Source: Punica granatum (Eukaryota > Streptophyta > Magnoliopsida > Myrtales > Lythraceae). From it: a DNA stretch of 64,000 nt. The position numbers and the translations under genes were made by a program. The stretch's first letter is position 1. Each line of letters starts with the position of its first letter. Below are positions 21,850-34,229 of this stretch, in pieces. The stretch lies in contig NC_045133.1 of the NCBI RefSeq assembly GCF_007655135.1, forward strand, positions 23,657,845-23,721,844, given 5' to 3'. The notes under the pieces were generated by a model. It was given only the letters and a program-made list of their open reading frames with translations. It made no database searches and was not told where the DNA came from.

Positions 21850-23680
21850 AATAGATTCTTTGTAGGCTTTCCCCATTTTCAAATGAAGAGGTTTTTTCTT
21901 CTTTTTTTTTTTTGGTCATGGCAGTTGCTTTCAATTTCAGAATGAAATTAAATTCCCTTGTTAGCAAATTGTGTAGTGAGTGGCACCTCAGTTGATTTGT
22001 TTAAGATTCTGCTAGCTATCAAATCATATCCATATTGTATCCATATTAAAAAATATAAATCAAATTTAATGGGGAAATGAAGAATTTACCATTCAATTTT
22101 TTTCCCGATAATAGCGGCTCATATATCTAGTAATAGTAAGGAATAAAAAACTAAAAAATAATGGGACATCAAAGTTTTATTAATAAAAATTAAACAAATA
22201 ATTTCTTGATTCTGAATCGACTGATAAATGTCGTTTATCTTGTATGATTCGTTTTAATCACTAATTTAATAGTGCTTGCAAAAGCTGAAGAAGGAAGTTG
22301 AATCTTGTGATGGGATGCATCTGATTAAACCAATTCCTCAAGACATCCACAAGAGCCGCTACTCACGCTGTCAGATCAAACATCAACATCACTAACATCA
22401 ATTAAGTATTGACTAATCCCAATTTAACAACATCAACCATACAAATCTCTAGATCATTGCCATTCGTTTAACTTCATCTCCGATTAAGCCCAATAATTAA
22501 GTGGATGTGAGTAGGGCATCTTCAATAATCTTTTTTTGCTAAGACATCTTCAATAATCAGTAGAACAGCAATCCACGCCTAATGATACTTTCTTTTATAA
22601 TTTTTAAATTTTTTTATAAAATAAGTACAATAATATTTTTTTGGTTACAAAAATGTCCTAAAATCTAGTACAATGAAAGAGAATGTACAATAATATCTTT
22701 AATTGATGAAGCTGTTCAACTAGTTTACAAAAGGGAATTGATTGTTATTACTTATTACAATTGCTCTAGAACAATATCTTAATTGCTCGATTAAATCACA
22801 TTATTTATATGCTTGTAAAATTCATTATTAAATAGAGTTTCACTACTTAGTGCGTTAAACTTGTTCGACTAATTTATGGTAGGTTTTATTATACCAGAGT
22901 ACACACCGAAAAATCACATTACACTTCCTTTAAGGGATTAGATGAGACAAATTAAAATCTCCATAGATATGTATTTCTTTGCTTGAATTAATATCATCTG
23001 GAAAGTATATTTGGTATGGATTCTCTTCTCCAACCATGTTAAGATGAGAGATAATTCAAATTCGAAACGGCTTGACAATCCAACCAGAAGGTTATTAAGG
23101 CGAGATAAATAAAATTTCAGCCAACATAAGTAATCAAGCTTTTGACTAAAATTATGAGTGGCTCTGATTAGTAAAATCAAGCAGAAAATTGTGTTAGACA
23201 CTGATTCTTTGCTCAAAACAAATTATGAATCTCGAGTTAAATTGTCACCGGTAGACTTACGTGTCATTTTATTGCGGATTTTTCTCGTAATCGATAATTG
23301 TAAAAATTATAATCTTTCGAAGTTGTAATTACAAGACAAGCTATGAATGAAATGAAAATTTATTAATTTGCCAATCAAAACGGTGGCCCACTATCACATC
23401 GGTGTGATGGAGTCCCCACCACCACCATCTTAGTAGGATTGGTGATGCGACGCGTAGCGGGGCCCACCAACCTCAGCCCCTTCAAAAACAGTCGCATCCG
23501 TGTCTCAATTTACATGGTCCCGTGGGCCCCAACCCCACATGGTTCAATAGTATTCCCTGCCGGACACCCCACGGCGCGCCCTACTCGTTGAATTTATAAT
23601 TTTATTACTCCATCTTCTCTATTCCTTGTATATAATAATAATAATAATAATATATTTACTTTAATTAATTTATTCACTAA
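21850..23680. other. Intergenic DNA with a GC-rich island
   Basis: AT-rich throughout except 23380-23590, which has GTGGGCCCCAAC and related GGCCC words seen in plant promoters. No gene follows it; the HMG-carrying transposon begins 100 bp later. Confidence 0.35.
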
Positions 23681-23684
23681 TTTA

Positions 23685-25173
23685 GAGTATAGACAATTTG
23701 ATCCCTGACATTGGGATGTAACATCAATTTAGTCCCTTATATTTTTTTACTTCAATTGAGTCCCTCCGTTTTGAAAGTTACGTCAATTTACTCATTGAAA
23801 CATCAATTTGTCCCCAAGTTTTCATGATTACATCAATATGGTCCTCCATATAAGGAATTACATCATGGGGGTCCCTAAGCACATCAGTTAGATCTCTGGA
23901 GACAATGACAATTTTCATGGCTGACGGCGTTAGGCGGACATTAACTGTCCCAGGAACCAATATGAAAAGTGATATAGTGGGGGTACTTTTCAATTAGAGT
24001 TACATCAATTTGATCCTCAATGCCTTATATGTGTCTTATCTTTCTTCTTTACTGCTCATTTCACTTCACAGACACCTTAATCTTCGTCTTTCTCTCCTCT
24101 TTGAAACGTGACCCCTGTTCCACTGTTCCTTTCCATCTACATTGCGTGAATCGATAAGGAGAAGACTGAAGAAATGCTGAAAGAGCAGGACGAGATTGAG
24201 GCAGAAGGAGGAGGAGCTCCAATCGAAGGACCGAGAGCAGGAGAAGCTCCAGACCGAGCTCAAGAAGGTGTAAAAACTCAAGGAGTTCAAGCCCACAATG
24301 GTTAGTTCATTTCTTGTAATATATGACTATATGGAATATCCTTCTGTTCACAGAGATTTGAAATGGATTTTCAAAATTTGTTACAAACGTTCCTAATCGT
24401 TCAAGCAGTCAAAGACGAGCAAGACAAGAAAGAGAAGAAGGCTTGCCTTAAGAAGAAGAGGTCGTCGCCGCCTTACATTCTTTGGTGCAAAGATCAGTGA
24501 GCTGAGGTAAAAAGAAGGGCTTCTTTGTTGATTGATTGATTTAAGATGTTCAGATCTTATCTTCTTGTTGATTCTTGATTGACCGAATGACCTATAAGAG
24601 GATTCTTGCTGGCAGATCAAGAAGGAGAGCCTTGAAGCAGAGTTCAAGGAGATCTCGAACATATTGGGGTTAAAATGGAAGAATGCTACTGTTGAGGAAA
24701 AGAAGCCCTACGAGGAGAAGTACCAAGCGGAGAAGGAAGCCTATATGTAGATTCTCACAAAGGAGAAGCACGAGGCTGAAGCGATGAAGCTTCTTGAAGA
24801 GGAGCATAATAAAAGGATGCCAAAATTAAGCAGAATGACCAATCTGATGTAACGCTGGATCAATTTGATGTAGCATTTTCCATGTTGTAATGGAGTTAGC
24901 AACACTATTGGACAAAAATAATTTGAAGGATCAAAATGATAGTGCAGAGGACCAAATTGATGCAACAGCAGGACCGTATTAATGTAACATTATAACTTGA
25001 GGGACCTTCATGAAGTGATCAAGACCATATTGATGTAACAATGAAAATTTGGTGACCAAATTGATGCATCAAGAACTTCATTGATGAACTTTCAAAATTG
25101 AGGGACCCAATTGATGTAAAAAAATATATTAATGTTACATCCGAATTTCAGGAACCAAATAGCCTATTCACTC
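23685..25173 (+). mobile_element. Pack-MULE-like element with long inverted repeats carrying an HMG-box gene fragment
   Basis: The arm at 23685-24060 and the reverse complement of 24840-25173 align over more than 300 bp, sharing motifs such as GATGTAACAT, TACATCAATATGGTC and TTTTGAAAGTT. Both arms contain degenerate subrepeats of about 30 bp. Flanking nonamers ACTAATTTA (23676-23684) and ATTAATTTG (25174-25182) agree at 7 of 9 positions, consistent with a worn 9 bp Mutator-type target duplication. The core holds the 3xHMG-box fragment. No transposase is present, so the element is non-autonomous. Confidence 0.65.
24150..24816 (+). pseudogene. 3xHMG-box protein gene fragment, captured and broken
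   Basis: Three pieces read like a plant 3xHMG-box protein (HMGB6 type). First is a Glu/Gln/Lys-rich coiled stretch at 24150-24300 ending in KEFKPTM, followed by a GT donor. Next, near 24410-24510, is KKKRSSPPYI(L)WCKDQ followed by an in-frame TGA. Last, 24617-24816 encodes EFKEISNILG, KWKNATVEEKKPYEEKYQ and KEAYM with a TAG stop, then KEKHEAEAMKLLEEEH. Introns are retained between the pieces, so the copy came from genomic DNA and not from mRNA. Two nonsense codons make it non-functional. HMG boxes bind DNA in chromatin. The fragment sits between the long inverted repeats of a transposon. Confidence 0.7.
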
Positions 25174-26043
25174 ATTAATTTGAAGGAAATTAATATATTT
25201 ATGAATTATATATACGCGTTTGAGAATTTACTCAAAAAGGGTCACTCCAATGATCATAAACATGCATTGTCCCTCTCTGCTCTTCTCTATTAGCACGAAG
25301 CAGGTAATTAAAATGGAAATGCGAAGTGACTACATGTCCCATTCGTGTAGATATTGCAACATCTAGGCAAACACGAGAAAGACGGGACATTATTGCATGA
25401 GAAACTTAAATTACAAGTATTGAGGAATCTTCTCCATTTATATATATATATATATGTGGTTTTTTTTAAAAAAAACTTTGAATGTGGGATTTGCTTTAGG
25501 TGCTTCCTTACATGACAACACAATCAATTTCTTCGTTTCCGCTTAACAACTGATTATAAGGTCAACAAAGCCTTCAAGGCTAAAATTAGAGGGACGGACA
25601 CGAGATGCATCGCAGATTCTCGCATTGTTGACCTTAGACTATCTCCAATGCTAGTCTCTTTTTGGGTCTTTAAACTGGACTCCGTTGTTGCCACATAAAC
25701 GTCACATTAGATAAAGACTCACTCATCAAAGAAAGAGATTCATCACTCCATTCACAGTCTCTGATTTCAAATCTCTTAATGAGCTCCACACATTTATTTA
25801 TATACGTATAATGAATATACATAAAAAAAAACAATTACTAATTATATTTATTGATAATTAAATTTAATTAATTAAATAGTATTAATAATTAAATACTTTT
25901 TAAATTAATATTAATCGATAATAATTAATTACGAATGCTTAATAAAATTCATAAAATAATTTGAAAATTACATGACGGGAAAAGATAATTACGCAAGCAA
26001 CGAAAATAATACACGAGCAACGGAAAAATAAATTTAGTTGATA

Positions 26044-27352
26044 TTGCGAGCATGTTCAAATTGCTAATATGTTCCACCAAGTATGCTTGTAGTTCTCGAT
26101 GGTGTTGTTTATCCCAAATCCGAATATGATTGTGGACATACTCCTCGTATGGAGCATATCTTTTCTGCCGTCGTTGAATTTGTGGTAAGCCGCCGATGGG
26201 GGGATTATCGTACTCCAAGCACGGATCATCGTTCTCCAAGCGCCGATCGAAGTTGACATTATAGGTCTCCCTCTCATCCTCAACAACATATTATGCAATA
26301 CAATGCAAGCTTTTATGATCATTTCAAGCTTCTTCTCGAACCACGATTGAGCAGGGCCACGTATAATAACAAATCGAATCTGCAAAACCTCGAAAGTACG
26401 CTCTACATCCTTCTATAACCTTTCTTGAATAGCTGGCAAATAACTGTCTCTTCTCTCCTTGAGGTCGAGAGATTCATTTCACGAATGTTGACCATTCGGG
26501 ATATATACCATCTGTCAAATAATATCCCAAGGTATTGATAGTATAATTTACCTCAAGAGCACAGCCTTTTAACACATCATCAAGAACCGGTGATCGGTCT
26601 AAAACATTGATGCCGTTGTTGCATCCAGCTATACCAAAAAATGAATGTCATATCCAAAGGTCAAGTCCCGTTATCACTTAAAGAATTAAAGTTGGAACTC
26701 CATGGTGACCCTTATACATACCTTGCCATGCCTTCGAACAATTTTTCCACTCCCAATGCATGCAGTTGATGCTGCCTATCATGCACTGGAAACCGCACGA
26801 CGCTCCAATCCATATTAGGCATTGGACATCTTCTACGTTAGGTAGGCGCAAATACTGAGCGAAAATCGAGATGAAGCGTTCACAAAACTTTAGAGGCATT
26901 CGTCCGTAGTGCTTTCTGCTAGTAGGAGATATTCGTCAACGGCGTCAGAACCTACTCCATAGGCCAAGATACGCATGGCTGGTGTAGCGGGGTTAGGCCT
27001 AGTTTGCCTACTTTATCGCTTATATGCTGGAGAAATGGATCAACACTTGATAGTCGTCCACAATTCGAAGGAACAGGTGCTTCCTCATTCTAAACTGTCA
27101 TCGAAATGTCTCGACAGGGTACACTGGCTCGTCAATGAAGTAGTCCTGCATAAGTTTCTTACGACCTACTTTGCGATCCATGTCGATTGTCTTCCTTTTT
27201 GGTCTAGAGGAAGAGCTTTAACCAGAGGCGGCTTGCTCCATCTTCTAAAGGAGGTCAATGACGCGTGGATTCGTAGCATGTTTCAACAAATCTTCCATCC
27301 AGTCCAACGGATCCATGGACATATTGTTAGGATTAGTAGGGTTTTCAGACAT
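26044..27352 (-). pseudogene. PIF/Harbinger-type transposase (HARBI1/ALP1-like nuclease), decayed
   Basis: The minus strand from ATG at 27352 reads MSENPTNPNN and then a segment with MDRKVGRKKLMQDYF, PVYPVETFR and FRMRKHLFLRIVDDYQV. Further on are LPNVEDVQCLIWIGASCGFQ and IGSINCMHWEWKNCSKAWQG (26680-26900), then a DRSPV-type motif, KACIVLHNML, and a C-terminal HHRELQAYLVEHI near 26060. These are landmarks of plant PIF/Harbinger DDE nucleases, in order. Several frameshifts and stops (in the N-terminal region, after the F/R-rich motif, and between the WEWKN and IVLHNM parts) rule out a working protein. Terminal repeats were not located. Confidence 0.75.
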
Positions 27353-27566
27353 GTTTCAAAGGATGTGAATTGGAGACAAGGGGATAAGAATGGGAGACGA
27401 TAGGATGTGAGCGAGTGCATATGCGAGTGAAATCATTTTATAGAGAAAACATATTCCAAAGGCTAATTTGCAATAGCTACTTTCCAATGGACATATTCCA
27501 ACGACTAACCTCTAACTGCTATTTCCAACGACTACTTTTTAAAGCCTTGGATTAGCCATTTTTTAG

Positions 27567-28010
27567 GGTTAATTACCTAAAAAAGTAAGACATTTGCACT
27601 TTTTTCAAAATATAGTACAACATTTAGAAAATAACACAGAAATGCACGAGTTTTGTATTTTTTCCTAAATATAACAGGACATTTGTAAAGAGTAGCACAA
27701 GAAGACACAACATTTACATTTTTTCCTAAATATAGCACAACCGTTAAAAAGTAGTATAGAAAAAGCACGGTTTTCAAGTTTAGCTACGATTCTAGCACGT
27801 TAAAAAAAAAGATTGTGCCCAAAGGTTGTGCTTTTTTGTACTATTTTTTAAAGACCGTGCTATATCTGGGAAAAAGTGCAAAGATCATGTCTTTCTTTGC
27901 TATTCTCTAAGAGTCATGATAAAGATTGTGTCTTTCTGTATTATTTTCCAAATGTCGTGCTATATTTAAGAAAAAAATGTAAATGACGTGTTTTTATAGG
28001 TGATCAATCC
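27567..28010. mobile_element. Mutator-like element, family 1 copy b
   Basis: Ends GGTTAATTACC and GGTGATCAATCC are inverted. The arms carry the same CTAAATATAGCACAAC subrepeats as copy a and converge near 27790. Flanks ATTTTTTAG and TTTTTTATC look like a worn target duplication. It lies directly upstream of the PIF/Harbinger relic. Confidence 0.6.
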
Positions 28011-28258
28011 TTTTTTATCGAAGAAGACAAGAGGAAATTTGGGGTAAAATTGGAGTTTGAGTTGATAATTGAGTGTGAAGTTGAAGTTGAAGTGAAAAAT
28101 TGGATGTAAAATTGGGCAGTTATATCGGTAATTTTTTAAAATATAAATTAAAAAAATAAGGCCGTTGGACCCCTAACGGCCAAATTTTAAAAAAAAAATA
28201 AAAAAGGGCGGGAAAGCTGCCACTTAAGGCCCTCTGCAGTCACGCAATAGCTCCTCAC

Positions 28259-28340
28259 GCGTCTCTCATTCAAGAGACGCAAGGTGACACCCCAGCGGGC
28301 GTCTCTCAAACGGGGAGAGATGCCCGCTGTGGGTCATCTT
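28259..28340. repeat. Two adjacent GC-rich hairpins
   Basis: GCGTCTCT and AGAGACGC (28259-28280) pair around a six-base loop. Just after, CCCAGCGGGCGTCTCTC pairs with GAGAGATGCCCGCTGTGGG (28291-28333) with one bulge and one G-T pair. Both stems share the GTCTCTC core. They may be the sub-terminal region of the neighbouring PIF/Harbinger relic; I could not find the matching other end. Confidence 0.5.
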
Positions 28341-28474
28341 ATAAGGTGATATAATTTGAAGTTTTTCCAATGGTTTAAGTTTCGTTGGCTTACATAACTA
28401 AAAGAGGTTCATCATCAAATCTTAAGAATGCGGTTCGGCAATAACTAAATTTCCAAATGATGAAATTTTATTTT

Positions 28475-28806
28475 GGATTAACCATTTAAAAAAGCACGCC
28501 CTTTGCACTTTTTTTTAAAATATAGTATGACATTTGAGAAATATTTTTCCTAGATATAGGAAATGCACAACCTTCATGTTTAACTGCGATTCTAACACGT
28601 TAAAAAAGAAAAATCATGTCTGAAGGCTTTGCCTTTCTCTGCTACTTTTTGAAGGTCGTGTTGTTCTTCTAGAGAGGAAGACAATAGTGAAGTTGGCGGC
28701 GATGGTGCTCGAGTCCCAGAGAGAGTCGTAATTTGTGCTATTCCCAAAAATGTCGTGTTATATTTAGAAAAAAATACAAATATCGTGCTTTTCTAGGTGA
28801 TTAACC
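28475..28806. mobile_element. Mutator-like element, family 1 copy c, short
   Basis: Flanks ATTTTATTTT (28465-28474) and ATTTTACTTT (28807-28816) agree at 9 of 10 positions. The ends GGATTAACCATTTAAAAAAG and, inverted, GGTTAATCACCTAGAAAAGC belong to the same family. A GC-rich stretch of about 60 bp near 28680-28740 interrupts the AT-rich arms. Confidence 0.65.
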
Positions 28807-29259
28807 ATTTTACTTTTAATATAAAAGTTCAAAACTCATTAAAATCAAATCGTAATTCGAATCAAGCAAGCTTTCGAGTATGAAATAACAATATATATAT
28901 ATATAAATTATCAGTGAAAAGAACCAATCACAGAATCCTCTTAGTTTAAGTGAGCACGTACTACTATACGGAACCCCATTCTGATGATAAGCATATGCAT
29001 CAAATGATTTCCTGGAGGATCTTACATGATCTCATATTATGTGAAACGAAAATCACAGCCGTTCACTTCGCATGGACTTTGCGTTTCAATCACGAGTAGA
29101 CGACTGTGATGATCCAGTGTTACGTGATAGGAAACCGTGTGAAAATTTCCCATGGCTTACAATGATTTGTCAGACATGTCTAAGATTATCAGATTAAGGG
29201 TTAACGGGGGGAGTCAATCATCATTCAAGAGCTGAGTTAAACACTTGAAAAGATGGGGG

Positions 29260-29286
29260 GAGAGAGAGAGAGAGAGAGAGAGAGAG
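29260..29286 (+). repeat. GA microsatellite and GA-rich promoter-like region
   Basis: GA repeats here and again at 29367-29384 and 29490-29510 surround a GC-richer patch at 29400-29470. Such clusters are common around plant promoters, but no gene follows. Confidence 0.8.
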
Positions 29287-30424
29287 TGCCCATGTGAATT
29301 GACATATACAAGCGTATCTCATGAAAAAGTAGAGAGAGGGTGGCAGAGAGAATACTGTCTGTCAGATATAGAGAGAGAGAGAGACTGGGGATAGGGTTTT
29401 TGCATCGGGAAACAGCTCCCGCGCTGTTTACGCGAGTCCATTTTCCACTACTCCCCCGCACTCAGCTCTCTCTCACTTTCTGACTGATGAGAGAGAGAGA
29501 GAGAAGAGAGAAGATATTAAGGCCCACACGATTCCTCTCAATCTATTGTTGTTATAATATGTTGTTGTTTTGTTGTGTTGTGTTCTCTCATCAGACTCAG
29601 CAGCAGTGTCCCTCAGACTGAAGAGACGTTTAATCCATTGATTACTTGACACAAAGCCACTGTTCTTGCCAGTTGCAGTAGTTGTTTTAATTGGTCTCCC
29701 AGTTCAGTTCTCAATCTTTGACTCCCACACTGTTCTTTTCATTTTTTAATCAACTTAGACTGAAGGGAAAAAAAAAACTTATTATTGATGGCGCAGGTAA
29801 ATAGGAATTAATCTTAATTAAGGAACTGAAAGCACTTCGTGTTTTACTTTAAAAAAAGAATATTATTACATCATTTTGGACTGAAAGCCATTGGATCAAC
29901 TCAGGTGGTCTCTGTGTAGCGCAACTTAAGTTAATTTCTAGCAGTTCTTTAAGGCGAAAGTGTTTTACCAATTACTCCTAATTATTCTTCCAGTTCCTCA
30001 TAATGGCGACAAAAGTATGTAAACATATATTCAAGGAAATTTTATCAAATGTGATTAAGCATAATTATTAGGAGAATTTAGTATTTTTTAAGTCGAAATG
30101 ATATCATTTTTTTTCAGTGAACAGAAATGATCTCACTTTAAGTGCTCGTTGTCAAAGTAATTATGACATTTATATTTTAACATCCAAATCAGATAAAAAT
30201 GTAAAAATTAAGGATGGTAGATACTTCAAAAGTGTATACAGAGAGAAATGTAAGTTTGTCATCTCAATCAATAAATTGGACAGTCATTTTTTTTAATGTG
30301 TCTGTTCCTCTCCTCTTAGCTCCCACTGTAACTTAGGACGTCAAGCTGTCTTTCACTCGCTCTGTTTCGTATGTCAAGTCTCTTCCTCCTCTGGCCTTCA
30401 CATCACCACGTATATACACGCGCA

Positions 30425-30459
<35 letters not shown>

Positions 30460-30470
30460 GTGTGTGTGTG
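30425..30470 (+). repeat. TA and TG compound microsatellite
   Basis: A run of TA repeats is followed directly by TG repeats. Confidence 0.9.
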
Positions 30471-33400
30471 CGTTTTTTTAGCACAGACACGTGTCTTCTT
30501 TGACCGGTGTTTTTGGGTCCCATTTCTTGCCACTTGCCTAACTTACTGTGCAAACCCTAGTGTTCCTTTTGCTTCTTTGCTTCCCTTTTTGATTTCTTTA
30601 ACTTCATAATACATTTTCTTCTCTATTATTTTAGGGTACAAATCTAAATATTTAATAGAATAGCTATCAAATTGTTATGTGCGATAAATGTGTAATGTGT
30701 TAAAGTCATAAGTAAAAGAATTCATTTATTTTAGAAGGTTAATTTCTCTTAGACTAATCGATATTTATCATATCAAATTTGCATAAAATATCGTGCGCGT
30801 TTAACTCTCCATGCATCAGTCTGCCTCCTATTTATTCATGTTTCATTTTGTGCGTAAAGAGAAGTGTTGAGGTGATAAAAATAACACCTGTCATATGATA
30901 ATTTTTTTTACTGGATTATCATATGATAAAGTTAGTCTTTCGGAATGGTGTAACGACTGTTTAAGCTTTTAAAATATTAAAGATACGCTATTTCGTGTTT
31001 TTCAATTTTTTTAATACAATTATGCATATCTTAAGATTGTTTTTCCCACTTGTGCATATTAGATTCCAACTTCCGATCGATCCAAGTTTCCAGTCAGTCC
31101 TTTATCAGCGCTTAATGTCAGCTTAACATGTATTAACTCTATTTACTTCTCTTGCTCACCAGGATAATATGATAATTCTCTTGCATTTCTACCCAAAAAA
31201 AAAACATCTTGAATGGCCCAATTTTCATAAAAATAGTAACATAATGAAATCAAAATGAACGCTGCAATTCTACTTACTAGAGTATCATTCACGCTATATG
31301 TGTTTTTTTTTTATTGAGCTTCATTCTTCATAGAATTTTCACCAAGTAGGCGCGTCTAATATTCAAATTTTCAATTCTTATCATTTTTAGCTCTATATAC
31401 ATAGGTTGACTTGAAAAGAAAATAAAAAATTAAGAGGGGTAAAAGTAATGAAAGAAAATTGTTCAGATGAAGGTAAAAAATTGTTTAAAAACTGAAAAAA
31501 GGGTGAGAAAACATAAGGATGAACGCCAGCAGTTGAGACTGAGGGTAGTTTAATGCACAGTGGAGAGTGGGCGGGCATTGAGGAATTTATTTTACTTTTT
31601 TGAAATTAATTAATTAGTCTTTACAATATGTGTTTTTTTGAATGTTAATAAGAACTTTTGCAAAAATAAAGGAGGGTTTTTTTTTATATATAAATTCAAG
31701 TTTGAATTCTCCCTTTATATTCTACTTATACATTTATAGTAAATGTGTTTTAAATTAATTCTCTTCTTTTTTTTCGATTCAATATACTCTTTTCTTTGTC
31801 AGTCAAACTCCTTGGATATAACAAGACAATAATTATGCCAACGCGACGCACAATATTTTATCATCCTTCTTTTTTTATTATGTCTTGCTTATATAAATGT
31901 GATATCGCACCATTCTGATTCTTTATAATACGAAAATTATTGTGTTTCTTTTAAATATGGATATGACATTGTGTAGATTGATTTTTTTAAAAATTAAAAT
32001 TAATTTAAATAATGAAAAAGGTAAATGCCATGCTAGGAAGAGAGAGAAGGATGTAATAGCGGGTAGGAAAATAGTGAAACTAGGAAGAGAGAGAAGAATG
32101 TAGTAGAGGGTAGTTAAAAAACATGAACGGGCTAATATGCCCTATCTTCCTTTTAATCTAATGGTTAATAATTTCATAGTTATTTTTTTAATATGAATCA
32201 TGGTATCCGGAAGTTTAATTGAGCTAATCTAATATAGCCAATGCCCACTAATGAGTAAAAGTTTCTCGGCGTAAATTTTCTTCTAGACAATATAGAAAAA
32301 AATAAATATTACACCAACTAACTTGTTCAATTTGTAATATAACTAAGCGGACTTTGGCCTTGTGTTTTGCCAGGGGAAAAAAAACACAAGGCATGCGGAA
32401 GGCATATATATATATGTAAAAGATAAGGAAGAGAGAGTTGAGATACAAGAGATTACGTGGTGGCCAAAAACCCAAAATCACTACAGCAAAAATATGAACT
32501 GAATAGGAAGGCTCAGCGAATTACATAGTTAACTCGCCTATTTATAGGTTTGAAAATATGACTAATTAGGAAATATATAATCTCAAAATATCAGCATAAT
32601 ATTTGAAATAGACATTGAAAATTCATAAGAAATCAACCAAACAATTTGGTCGATACGATTTTATTTAAAATATCTTAATTTGTTAAATATTGGACTAATA
32701 TCTCTAACAGGCAGGCAAATGAACAATCAAACAATTAAATTAATCATGAATTGGATAATTGGACAAAAGTATATTATCAGACAGGCCATAGATCTCATGA
32801 AAGAAAATAAAAAAATCCAATAAAGGTTTATGATCATCTCATCAAGAGAATCGAATTTGAAACCTTTATTACCATATAATAGCATGTCACATGCACTACA
32901 CTTTCTTCTCAACAAATTTTTACTTATATCTCAAAAACAAGATAAATTCTTACATGAAAAGGGATTAAGGTGAAGCATTTGATATTTCAATTGACCTATT
33001 TGAGCTAACATATTAAATGCTTCAACTATAAATAAATATAATAAAATTTGTACTAATCATCACGAATAAATAATAAAAATACTAAACATTCAAATTGAAA
33101 TATCAACTATTTAAATTGAAAGTATTGAATGTGTTATCGTACCTCCCGTACGTCCCCGTTTTGTTGGTGGATTCAAAAACAAAAGTAAAGGCGGCGAAGG
33201 ACATTAAAGTTTATTAAGAATAAGCACGTGGCAAACATGTATGCGAGTTTCTCTCTTAATTTTTATAGGAGAAAAATACTAGATTAAGCTAATAGTGCCT
33301 TTTGGGTTATAGCACAACGTCCACTTTATTGCCAAAGTAATGTAAATGTTGTTTGATTAATCTATTTTATCAAATTAATTTATGAACTATTTAATATAAA

Positions 33401-34229
33401 TAAATCTGACAAAAGAAGAACGTTGAACGAGATTCTCTCGGTACAAGAAAAAAGGAATAAAATATTTTTGGTGAATCACAAATTGATTAATTAAGATCTG
33501 TTTATTTATCTAGGCCTTCTTTTCCTCTCTTTTTGAAGCATTTGTTATTTATTTACATTGCTTTTGAGTGAGGAAAGCTATGCATACTGCATGGGCAAAT
33601 GGGAGGCTAAGCTTTTGAAGACCCATGCAGATAATTTAATATTGCAAATTTTGTAATTTCGAGTTATTACGCGAGGTCGTTTAGCAAAAGGGGCACCTGA
33701 AAGAAGGTTGAACAAAAAGCTTGGAAAAAAAAACATAAAGGAATTGAAAGTTGATGGCAATCCATGAAGAGCGCGCAAAAAAGAGCTTTTATTCTCTTAT
33801 TCTTCTTTTTCTGTTTTTATATTATTATTTTGGGCTAGGTCAGGGAGGTCTCTTATTCAAAATTATTTAATTATTTCGGCCACCAGATTAATTTATTTAA
33901 CTTGAAAAGTAGAAATTAAAGAGAAAGGGAAATAATGCTGTAAAACACATGATTGCAGCCAAGAACTTAGCAAGTTCTGAATTCGATTCTCGTTAATGAG
34001 AATTTCATACCCTTTTATATAATTTATGAGGTTTGGCATTGGAAAACTGGATTGACAATAGACAAATTTTACTTGTACCTTAAAAATTAATATTTGAACA
34101 AGAATTAGTCTTAACTAATAATAGAAAAGAATTTATAGTCTCGTTGAAGAAAACTACAACAATCAATCATCCGAAGAATTTGATGCAAACTTGAGTACTC
34201 CTTGGTGTTTGGCAGATACTCAATTTGGA

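Larger units (their letters stand above)
28820..34200. other. Long gene-free AT-rich stretch
   Basis: Holds GA-rich promoter-like DNA (29230-29640), a TA/TG microsatellite (30425-30470) and a short local duplication at 32036-32120 sharing CTAGGAAGAGAGAGAA. I see no gene or complete transposon. Confidence 0.4.

Noticed and set aside
29750..29775. miR319-like string ACTGAAGGGA
   Set aside because: Only the centre of the mature sequence matches and it runs into poly-A; no foldback partner was seen.
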